Of a stretch of 64,000 nucleotides of DNA, positions 47,354 through 57,583 are shown piece after piece; within the stretch, counting starts at the first letter, position 1, and every line of letters starts with the position of its first letter. The stretch lies in the NCBI GenBank assembly GCA_964030475.1, contig CAXIPT010000001.1, forward strand, positions 5,925,107-5,989,106, read 5' to 3'. A program made the translations under genes and the position numbers. This DNA is from Tethya wilhelma (lineage: Eukaryota > Porifera > Demospongiae > Tethyida > Tethyidae). The notes under the pieces are model-generated. The model was given only the letters and a program-made list of their open reading frames with translations, had not been told where the DNA came from and did not search any database.

Positions 47354-47644
47354 ACTACTGGATATAAGACTACTAGTGACTGGGTAGTATTTCTTCTTCT
47401 CTGAAAATTTACTTTTGACTGCAACCAAGGATGTGAGGTTCTTATTATGGTGTTTAGTAAAACCACGCCCAGAGCCTTCTAGTGGGTGGGAAATGGGTGT
47501 GGAATTTGGAGAATTCGCGGAAAAGAAACGGAAATCGTGTTTAACGTTTCAAGACGTCACGTCATAGTAGTCATGTGACGTGACACGACCATATTATATT
47601 GTAAACATACACTGTACTTGATCAAGATCACCACAGACCAAATA
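47354..47644. promoter_or_regulatory. Bidirectional promoter region, cytohesin / mahogunin
   Basis: 291 bp between divergent starts. Holds CGTTTCAAGACGTCACGTCA around 47545 and GTCATGTGACGTGACACG just after it, a cluster of CRE/ATF-like GACGTCA and TGACGTGA words. Direct sequence support for a CREB/ATF-type promoter, though activity is inference. Confidence 0.55.
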
Positions 47645-50427
47645 ATGGGAGCTCGTGAAAGTAGGCCAGTAACACAGCCAACTTCAGTTAGATCTAGAGG
47701 AACTAGGCAATATGTTTATCCTCCAGCCGATGGTGAGTATTTAAGTACTAAGGAAATCAACTCATTGAAGTCTGGCCATGTGTTTGTATGATTATCAGTT
47801 TGTATCATAATTTGACTACTCACTCTCTCTCTTTCTGTTTTGTGGATGTTATACAATTGTGCATATGTATGTAAAGAGAGGGAGTGTGTATGCGTCAATG
47901 TTCTTACAACAAAAATATAAAGTCAAGAACGCACCACCAAGAGGTGCAGCAGGGAAGGGGGTAGGGGAATAGAAAATAATAAGTTGAAAGATCTATTATC
48001 AGTCACAAGAGGAGAGATCCATACTTGTTTTTCTTGTACAATGAGTAATCGGTGAACAGAAAAAGTCTAGATGTAAAATTTCACCTATTAGAAAGTTACA
48101 AAAAGAGGCATAAGACTCATTAGACTACGTGTTTGTGAGGTGGTCATCCTAGAGTGACAAATAACAGTTGTTATGTCTTGATCGTCTTCATATTCTAAAT
48201 TTGGTGATGATCGACATGAGAGGAAGTGCAGTCATGTTTCACTCTTCCACAGGTGGTACATTTTTCTCCACTCACTATCACCTTGGCCCACGTAAGTTTG
48301 AAGCTGGGGAACCAGAATTATTTCTGTTTGGGGAGAACTCTGATCTAAACTTTCTGGCACAAAAACCAGTCGCTGTGAGTTTATAGCAAGATCATCCATT
48401 TATGGCCTGGAAACAATGCATGATCATGCATTCATTGCCCACAATACAGTTTCCGTATAAACAGCCTCATAAGAGTCAACCTATTAAGTGCCTTCGAAGT
48501 TTTATCAACTTACAAAGAGATTCTGTTAAACTGACCAAGTAAGATACAGAGATTACACTACACTGTTGCATGTAGCTTATCTTCAAGTGTATATTTGTCA
48601 CACAGAGTGGAAGGATCAACAGATGAATACACTCTTGAATTTATCTTTGACTCTGATGTCAATTGTGCATTCACAATATACACTGGTTTGCCAGATTCTG
48701 TACAACTGTCTACTCTGAAAAACAGGTGACTACAAGTTATTAAAACACTGTGAGACTTTAGTTGAATATCAAAATATTTTTTGTCTTTAAAGCCCGTACA
48801 GTGGAAGTGGAGTGACTACATCACGTCCCTATCACTATGCTGCTGGCTCTGAGCAAAAGTTTGTTGAATCTAGTTATATTCTTTCTCTGGAGCAACTTGG
48901 AGAGGAAGGAACAGCATATGATCCTGAGAATGGTTCTAATTCGTTCCCTGTTGTCATTGTGATGAACACAGACAACCCAGAAGGTAAGGTTGTTACATGG
49001 TAAAGGTCGTCAACACAACAATTCATACACACATTGTCTACATAGCTCCTGAGAGCCAGCAGCAATCACAGGTGACTCTGTGCTCTCTTGATAGAGTCAC
49101 AGACAATGGCTGTTCCATCAAAGTTTTGAAACAGAAGCTAATAGTATGTTACACCTTGATTCAAGTAGTGGCCTGACTACCAATTGACTGAGTGGTGTAT
49201 TGGTATAGGTGGATGGTGTGGAATACCTTCTCCAAGAGATTTATGGAATAGAGAACAAGCTTGATGAAAATCGGCAGAAGGAGGAGAACAATGAAGAGGA
49301 CTCTGACTCAGACAGTGACGATGATATCGAGGAATTGGGAGCAGAGTGTGTGATTTGCATCACTGATGTCAGAGACACCATACTGCTGCCATGTCGGCAT
49401 CTTTGTCTCTGTGCCAGTTGTGGTATGTACAATAATTGTTTGTGGCAATATTGGTTTGTTTGTTTGTTTGCTTGGCACATGAGCTGTTTTCAATAACTAA
49501 CCCTAGTTGTGTTTTTGTTCTGTAGCTGGCAATCTGAGGTATCAATCCAGTAATTGTCCTGTGTGCAGAGCACGTAAGTTCCCCCCTCCTGATCATAAGC
49601 AGTTCTTTACTATCTAACCATTGTACTAGTTTCATAGGCACTGCCTCTTTACACATTATTTTTTATTGTTTCACAATAAACTGCAGCATTTCGAGCTCTC
49701 CTACACATCCAAGCATTGGAGCCTCTTAACCCTGAAGAGCTCATCGATGATGACGAAGCCACTGGAAACCCAAAGGTAAACCCTGAACAAAGTTGAGTCC
49801 TCATTCACCATGAATAATTTTTCTTGTGTGCAGTATGCTGTGCCAGGATTTCGTCGTGTTCCTCTACTCCAAGCTTTGAATGGGTATCAGTTGGAACGTG
49901 ACGAGGATGTGGACTCTGATAATAATCTTCAAGATGATATGATGAGTCCCAACCAACAAGATGCTTTACAAAACACAAACACTCCCAATGGGTACGCTTG
50001 TAGCAGCCCAGTGTATTGTTACAAGTATAAGAATTCCTTCATTCCATGCAGGCCACCCACTACTACCACTGAGTTCTGCGTGATACCTATTGAAGACGAT
50101 GTTCAAGACATTGATAGTGTATCTCCTGAACCTTCCGATCCACCATCGAGAACTGTAACCTCAGTCAAGAGTGAAACGTCTCATTCTAAGACCTATCACA
50201 TACCAGACTCCATCCTACTCCCTGGTACACCTGAAACTGATACTCATGGAGACACGTTTGGCCGTACCAGCATTACCAACCACATTGATTTGGATGTAGA
50301 GGATGAACACGATGAGTCTGCTGGAACATCTCCTTGTGCATCCACTGCCAGTAGCACTGTGAGTAGCAATGCTGGCTCTACCAAATCAACTGACATGCTT
50401 CTACCATCCTCTCTGAAGAATGAATGA
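47645..50427 (+). CDS. MGRN1: Mahogunin-type RING E3 ubiquitin ligase (MGRN1/RNF157)
   Basis: Exons: 47645-47732, 48253-48374, 48450-48538, 48606-48725, 48793-48983, 49046-49143, 49209-49422, 49526-49573, 49687-49775, 49834-50427; 550 residues, matching human length. The start MGARESRP keeps the N-myristoylation-type Gly2. The DAR2-like domain (TFFSTHYHLGPRKFEAGEPE; EYTLEFIFDSDVNCAFTIYT) precedes an acidic DSDSDSDDD run and a C3HC4 RING: ECVICITDVRDTILLPCRHL, then CLCASC and CPVC. The tail is acidic and Ser-rich. Family role: membrane-linked E3 acting on TSG101 and, with MEGF8, on Smoothened. The last exon probably holds a 60-bp in-frame intron at 49992-50051 (gtacgc...tgcag); removing it deletes a Cys/Tyr-rich peptide and joins NG to PPTTTT. 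Confidence 0.95.
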
Positions 50428-50706
50428 ATGATTCACATGCAATCATTGTTTTTTAAAGACAGTGTCATGAACAATAATTAATACTTCAGTAATAATTTTT
50501 GATAACCTGTTGATGTACAAAGCAAAATACATTGTACTGTACATCGCATGTTATTATATCATATCTGTCACGGTATCTTTGTTGTAAGATTAATGATTTT
50601 TTTTGTCCTTGTTCACTGTTTTGGTTGGGGTATATACGTACTGGTGTTAACACGTCATGTGGGGTATGGCGCAATAGTCTCTGAAAAGTTCTGAAGATGA
50701 AATATT
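50428..50706. other. Convergent intergenic spacer
   Basis: 279 bp AT-rich spacer between the mahogunin and GABA transaminase stops; likely 3' untranslated sequence of both. Confidence 0.4.
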
Positions 50707-53700
50707 TTATTGTGATAGGTCTTGGAGTACAGATTGAAATCCCTCCAAAAACATGTGAGCATGTTTGGGCTGAAAGATCAATGCTGGTCTGAAGCGGATG
50801 GAAGCATCTCCACTTCCACCAGCTTGAACGCCTGCATGAAGTAATAGTCTATCACTTATTCATTCTTCTTCATAGAAAAACGAAAAATTAACCTTTGTTC
50901 TTAAGGGCAGCCAAGATCTTGTCCCTGATTACAGTCTCTCTACTATCAATGGCACAGAATGTTCCAACTCCTCGGGCACTGTGTATCAGTGATGGATAGC
51001 GAGTCTATATATAGGTACAAAAAAGACTCGAGTTTTGAGGTCAAAGTCAACTACCGTGAGCCTTTCAGGGTAGAATTACCTCCAAGTCTTTCAGCCCTGA
51101 AAGAAGTACCTTCCCTGATTCTCTGACCAGAGACAGTAGTGACTGTGAGTGTATCTCATTCAGGATGGCCTCCAGCACCACCAGCCTCATTTGGTCCCCC
51201 ATCCAGGTGTTCATGATACGGTAAGCCTATATGTAGACAGTCAAATCAGTAATCCTTGGATATGACACACAGTCACAACTTACTGTCACATACCTCTCTA
51301 GGTGTCATCCCTGATTTATTGTAAATGCCAGCTATCTGCATCTTCTTGGCAAAAGTAACGTAATCAGGAGACTCGGGCAAGTCCCATGCTTCGTGTGCCC
51401 TGTAGTATTTGATAGTACATAACAAAGACACGTACAGTTTATGTAATGACACAGACCACATGTGTCCTGTTCCTCCTCCACCTGTTTGTACTTCATCTAC
51501 TATCAACCTTACATTGTTCTGCATGTACATACATAAAGTGTTATAGGATTCTTTATAGCATGCATCAATTAACCTTTTTCAACACATTGCGCAACTCTCG
51601 GAAAAACTCTGTGGAAGCGTGTCTGTCTCCTGTAATAGTGAACCCATGCTTTGTGAAGCTCTAAGAATAATACTGTAATACCATTGAGAAACTTGGCTTA
51701 TACTCACCACCTTCCCCTTGGATTGGCTCGACTATGGCAGCAGCTACGGGGAATTTACTATTGTGTATCACATCCTCTACCTGAGACATGGATGGTGTCA
51801 ATGGTACTGCATACAATCATGCCAGCCTTGTCCTTAGGCACCAATTATCTATAGGCTAACTGCCTACCACTTCTAAGCATTTTCTCTCCTCTTCTCTGTT
51901 CTCTGCCTCATGGTGTTCCAATGGATACTTTAGTTTTGGGAATGGAGCAATTGGCCAGTCAAAGGCAGGAATATCTAGCTTATGGATCACTTTTGTATGA
52001 CTACAGCTTAATGTTCCTAAAAAATAAAAAAAATAAAAAAATTACGTATGGTAAAGGTATATAGTATGATAATTAATCATGAGCTTACCGACTGAACGAC
52101 CATGAAATCCACCCATGAAAGAGAGAATACTCAAGTCTGGGCAACCAGGACCCTATTTTAGAAAGGTAGCTGGAGATATAATAGAGTTCTTTTGGAATCA
52201 TACAGACTGCACTATTAACTTATACCTTATTGAGAAGTGTGTCCCGCAGCTCTTTGGAATTGAGATCTACTGGATGATTCCTTTTCCTATTCTGTAAATT
52301 GAATCAGGAGTTAATTATAAAATTGGGCAAGATTTTAGATATTATTATACCATGTAATCGATAAAGGCTGCTTTAAATGCATTCTCATTTGAACAGGTCC
52401 CACAATTCAAGGTTATCACTTCATTCAGTCCAGGTGGTGCAGCCTGGGTTTTAAAGAAAATTATAGCAATACACATGGCATTGTGGTACAATGTCATATT
52501 TTGCTCACACGAAGAAGTGTACTTTGTAGTCTCTTCACAAAGTCTCCAGGTGGGATAACAAGCAATGCTGGTCGGTTAGCAAGAGTGGATATGCTGTTCT
52601 TTGCGATTGCCTCTACTATAGCTGGATGATTGTAACCCAGAGGTAAAGATCCTATTTGACAGAACACATCCAGAAGTACATTTCCATCAACATCTGCTAT
52701 GTAGTTTCCCAACGAACGATCATAGTCTGCAAAGAACTGTACTGAGGCTGATTGCTGTAGACAATTATTTTATAGCAAACTATGATGATATAGACTTCAC
52801 AACATGCATGCTTTCAATGTTATTGTTTACCTGAATTTTGTCATATTCAACTAGCAGCTTCTGTAAATTGAAGGAATACATAACTAACTAAACCATATAC
52901 TTACCTATAGCTAAACCATTACTTAATCACGATCAACTTGAACTACTTGTAATTGAACTACAATGCCCAAGTAAACTCCTAGATACAATTGTTTAGTGAA
53001 AAGTTGATGTAGAAAGAATTGATCTAGTGGAAAGTTGAACTCGTAGGAGTTGATCATGTGGGAGTTAATCTCGCGAAAATTGACCTTGTGTGCTGCCACC
53101 GATCTATCAACATAAAAAGGACATATCCAACTAGTTATAATTTCAAAAGTTTGACACCTCTGACACTCCATTTCTATGTCACTACTGCTACAACAACAAA
53201 CAGAACCTCACTATCGAAGATTTGAAACAGCAAGTTATCCTGAGCCAGCTTCAATTAGATCCAACTTGCCAACAGAGGCACCAGCCCTGAAAACTAGTAA
53301 CACAAGCTCATTAACATATGCTCAAGCCACCACTGGCAATAGCAAGCAACCTACAGCTAACACAGGTAATTCCAACAAGCTTCTGAAACACGAGAAAAAA
53401 TTCAACATTGTAGTCCATGGCATAAAGGAAAGTATCAAAGGCACTGCCAGAAGTTCTCGTTCTAAGTACGATCACCAAGCTATATCTGAAGTTATTGACA
53501 AATTAGACGAAACTGCCTGAGACCTCTATTAGAAATTGCACCCGTTTAGGCAAGTAGGACGAAGACAAGTGCAGACCAATTTTGGTGAAATTTACCCGTA
53601 CTAATGATGTGCAATCAATTCTAGCTAACCGAAACAAGTTAGCAAGCATGCCTGGAATTTCCATCAAGCCAGACATGACACATGAGCAAAAAAAATACTA

Positions 53701-56700
53701 CTTTATGAAAGAAAGAAATTAATTCAGGCTGGCACAGAAAGAAAGCTCATCAAACTAAGAGGAAACTCACTCTACATACAAGACAAAAAGTTCAGATTTG
53801 TGAAGAATCTAGTATTCGAGACAACATTACCACCCTCACAAGCCACCAGAAGCTCTGACGAGTCTGACAAGGACTCACAATGACTAACACTAGCATTATG
53901 GAACTCTCGTAGTTTAGTTAACAAGCTTAGTTACTTACAATCAATAATCTATAGTAAGTCAATTGACATAATCTGTATTACGGAAACATGGCTCAACGAT
54001 CACATCTCAAATTCAGAAATTTTACAACATTACAATATTCATTGAAGAGATAGAGAAGCAAGAGGCGCGGGAATCTTAATTGGTATCTCATCCTCAATCG
54101 TAGCTAAACCATTACTTAATCACGATCAACTTGAACTACTTGTAATTGAACTACAATGCCCAAGTAAACTCCTGCTAGTATGCACTTATGTACCTCCATC
54201 TAGCCCAGAATCATATCTACTCAAGGTAATCAACTATCTCAACTCATTACAATGTGACACAGACATCATTATACTTGGCGATTTTAATGCACCTGACATT
54301 GACTGGCCCACCCTTTCATGCAGCATCTAATTACTCCATACAACTATGCAATTTAATTTACAACAAGAACTACACCCAAATTATTACTACACCAACTCAC
54401 AAGCAAGGCAACACACTTGACCTTATATAACAAACACACCGTCAAAACTATCTAATCTGAATGTTGAAATATCTCCATCAGATCACTACCTCATCACTGT
54501 TGACATTGAAGTTGCTAGGAAACATCAGGGCAGTAGAAACACTGAGAAATTTCTCTACTCTAAAGGGGACTATGACAACATGGACTAATATCTACACCAT
54601 GTACTAACGGAAAGCACAACTGCTCCTCCAGGACGTCCAGACACCCAGTGGAAACAAATCAATTATTAATGGTCGACACATCTTTGTTCCCAATATAACC
54701 AGGCCATCAACATCCCATCCACCCTGGTTTAATGCAAGCATCAGGCACAAGATAAACTGCACACGTACGATCAGACGACAATACCACAAATCTCCAACCT
54801 CTCACAATAAAGCAAAGCTAGACGAATCAGAACAAGACCTACAAACAGTAATCAACAAGTCGAAAGACAGGTATATAGAGAACATAACATCATCATTTCA
54901 TCATGACCCTAAGAAGCTATACAAACATCTAAATGCCAACAAATCAAAACCTACACAAGTCTCCCACAATGGGGAGATTGTAGATGACAAACTCCTGATT
55001 AGCGAACTCTTTAATCAATACTTCAACTCAACCTTCACTATCTCATCTTCAGATATCAATACTGATGACCTACAACCTCCAAGTGACTTTATTTCATCTA
55101 TAGAAATCACCAGAGCCGACATTTTTGAAGCACTTTGTAACTTGGACACAACAAAATCTGTCGGTTGTGACGACATTAACCCACAAATACTGAAACAATG
55201 TTCACTTTCACTGCTCGAACCCATTTACAACCTGTTTCAAACCTGTCTGCATACTTGCAAGCTTCCTAATGAATGGAGCGTTCACAAAATAACACCAATT
55301 CCCAAAAAAGGAGACCTTTTGGCGGTCAACAACTATAGGCCAATTTCATTATTGTGCATCATATCGAAGGTACTAGAGACAATCATTCTTGGTAAAATCA
55401 TAGACTTTATTCAACCGAAGATCACAGACAAACAATTTGGCTTTACAAAAGGTAAATCTTGCCTCACTCAGCTCTTAGCTACATTTTCTATAATCCATAA
55501 CACTCTAGACGACAGAAACGAAGTTGACGTAATGTACTTAGATTTCAAGAAGGCCTTCACTCAGTGCCACACCACTTGCTGCTCTACAAACTTTGGAGAA
55601 TTGGCATAGTAGGCCCATTATGGTATCTGCTGAAAGACTACCTATTCACATTATGTATCCATTGACAATCACAACTCCACTACTCTACCTGTACTATCGG
55701 GAGTACCACAGGGAAGTATACTAGGACCCCTGTTCTTTCTGATATACATTAATGACTTACCTCAATCGATCAACTTTTCAGAATGTTTTCTATTCACGGA
55801 CAACTCCAAACTAGTCAAAGTAATAACTTGTCCACTTGATCAGCAGCTTTTCCAGATTGACCTCTTGGACTTAGAAACATGGTGCAACACGTGGTTGCTG
55901 AAGCTGAATCCTGACAAGTGCCGAGCTCTAAGTATTATGCATAATAGAAGCCGCACAAACCAAACACTCAACAACTACCATCTCTTTGGAAACAATGTAG
56001 CTTTTACTGATAGGCAGCTTGACCTAGGAATCCTGGTGAAACAGGACTTGACCTGGTTGGATCACCACAAGAAACTATGTACCAAAGCATACAAAGCACT
56101 CTACTTAATTTGTAGAACACTAAAAAGCTCCTCACCAGTACATCTAAAGAAGATACTGTATGTCACATTAGTTCGATCTCACTTTGCCTATTGTAGTTTA
56201 ATATGGAGGCCTATGCTCATTAAAGACATTACTAACATTGAACGTGTGCAAAGGCATGCCACCAAATACATACTAAACGATTTCACATCAGACTACAAGG
56301 CAAGACTATTGTCACTCAACCTGCTTCCTCTTGTGGCATGGCTTGAACTGCAAGACATTATGTTCTTAGTTAAGTGTTTTAAAGATGTGGAGAATACAGA
56401 CATTTTAAAGTATGTGAGTTTTGTTAGGAGCTCAACTAGAGCTGCATCGTGCAGGAAGCTCAGGCTAAACAAAGTCAGATTAGCAACCACAAGTCACTTC
56501 TACTTCAACAGAGTTCTCTGGAACAAAATACCATCCGACATTCTGAATCTTTCAGCTTCACCCGAGTCAATTCGTTTTAATCTTTACAAACACATGTGGA
56601 CAAATTTTGAACAAAACTTTAACTCATATAACATGTTCCTTCCGACTTCAATGTTCGTGCTACAACTGTTCTTCTCTTTAGACTTGTAGTATTAATTATA

Positions 56701-57089
56701 AGTTTTACTAAGTTGTATAGCATCAACCCTTACTCTGGTTGCTCCAACCATGGAGACAGCCTTCAGTACTACAATATCAACTACTACAATCACGTATTAG
56801 CATTTTATCATTTGTATACAGTACTGTAAAGCAATTGAATAATAATAATAATACAGTCCTAACCAATACATGACAGACTATGAAATTGTTTTACCTTAGA
56901 TTTTGGTCCCGGTATTGTTGTTCTCAATTGTGGAGTAGTATACTCACCATCAAAGTTAGCTGCACTACATGTGCGCACTGAAGTATACCTAGCAAATGGA
57001 TGTGCTTGAGTTGCTACGATAGTTTCCGCTGATGTTATGTGAAATCCACACTTTTGTAGATGCCTTGACAACAAGAGTCGAGCTGCCAT
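50707..57089 (-). CDS. ABAT: 4-aminobutyrate aminotransferase, copy 1 (first intron carries a retrotransposon)
   Basis: Fourteen exons (5' to 3'): 57089-56895, 52860-52831, 52754-52509, 52443-52351, 52291-52226, 52152-52089, 52016-51868, 51780-51708, 51629-51574, 51518-51457, 51399-51294, 51226-51080, 51004-50893, 50831-50707; 507 residues. A basic, Ser/Ala-rich start ([15 protein letters not shown]) suits mitochondrial import. Catalytic features: [14 protein letters not shown] with the two cysteines that bridge subunits through an Fe-S cluster in the mammalian enzyme, [15 protein letters not shown], and FAKKMQIAG with the PLP lysine. The tail is IRFRPALIF. It converts GABA plus 2-oxoglutarate to succinic semialdehyde plus glutamate. 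Intron 1 is about 4 kb because of the LINE insertion; other introns are 60-150 bp. Confidence 0.95.
52908..52980 (+). repeat. 73-bp copy of an internal LINE segment
   Basis: Identical by eye to 54101-54173 inside the endonuclease region of the neighbouring LINE (TAGCTAAACC ... AAACTCCT), in the same orientation. It lies about 190 bp upstream of the LINE ORF1 remnant and about 47 bp from the ABAT microexon 52831-52860. Confidence 0.9.
53170..53883 (+). pseudogene. LINE ORF1 remnant
   Basis: Open for 115 codons from 53176, with a Ser/Thr-rich start and then [13 protein letters not shown], the usual opening of the nucleic-acid-binding core of LINE ORF1 proteins. The frame shifts near 53517 and an in-frame TAG follows near 53558. 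Matching sequence continues to about 53880 ([15 protein letters not shown]). Probably an RNA-binding nucleocapsid-like protein in the intact element. Confidence 0.7.
53884..56689 (+). pseudogene. LINE ORF2 remnant: endonuclease plus reverse transcriptase
   Basis: Endonuclease traces: [43 protein letters not shown]. Several stops occur between 54046 and 54900. Reverse transcriptase is open at 55142-55609 ([29 protein letters not shown]), then shifts frame near 55560. It continues through [16 protein letters not shown] to the catalytic box, which reads FTDN instead of the usual (F/Y)xDD; the second Asp is lost. An open stretch 55865-56689 is the C-terminal part. Cannot encode an active enzyme as it stands. 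Confidence 0.88.
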
Positions 57090-57583
57090 AGAAAGATACC
57101 TAAATGATAATCATATAATTTTGTGGCTCAGTAAAGTGATTAACATGCAGCTAGCTGCAGGCACACACTGACAAGTTCACTCACTGCAGTAATGATGATT
57201 CTGTATTCAAAATTTAATGTGTCCTCTTTATTAATCTTCTTCTTCCAGCTAGTTCATTGTAGTCAAGGCAACCATGAAGACACCAGCTGCATAATATTAT
57301 GCTGTCGCTCATGCATGTGACGTGGATCAATCGTGGATCGATATCGCGATCCGGCGCGCCGGCGCCGCCACGCCAGGCCGGCCGGCTCGCTACTTCATAT
57401 CTGCGCATGCGTAGTAGTTACACACGCACACAAACAGTCAAGTATTGCAAAACTGATCAGAATATGCAAGTAAATCTCTCTGCACTGCACTAATAGCAAG
57501 GAAAAAAGTCATTATTCCGACCTCTCAAGTCTCAACTCACATATATAGCTAGCAAGAATCTAATTAGCACACAATTAAATTGT
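57090..57583. promoter_or_regulatory. Spacer between tandem ABAT genes with a CpG-rich core
   Basis: 494 bp upstream of ABAT copy 1 and downstream of copy 2. Most is AT-rich, but 57331-57417 is strongly GC- and CpG-rich with palindromic words ATCGATATCGCGAT, GGCGCGCC and GGCCGGCC and a GCGCATGCGC NRF1-type site at 57402-57411. This is unlike its surroundings and may be the copy 1 promoter. Confidence 0.5.

Larger units (their letters stand above)
52981..56853 (+). mobile_element. Degenerate non-LTR retrotransposon (LINE, APE endonuclease type)
   Basis: Inserted antisense in ABAT copy 1 intron 1. Order: a possible 5' leader with GTTGA-rich words (52981-53170), an ORF1 remnant (53170-53883), then an ORF2 remnant with APE-like endonuclease and reverse transcriptase (53884-56689). 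A 3' untranslated region ends in an (AAT)n tail at about 56838-56852, the usual 3' end of several LINE clades. The 5' limit is uncertain. CR1/L2-like by overall architecture, but the clade is not proven. Several frameshifts and stops make it non-autonomous. Confidence 0.85.

Noticed and set aside
53176..53520. A stand-alone 115-codon gene
   Set aside because: Sequence and position show it to be the ORF1 remnant of the LINE; it breaks by frameshift and stop.
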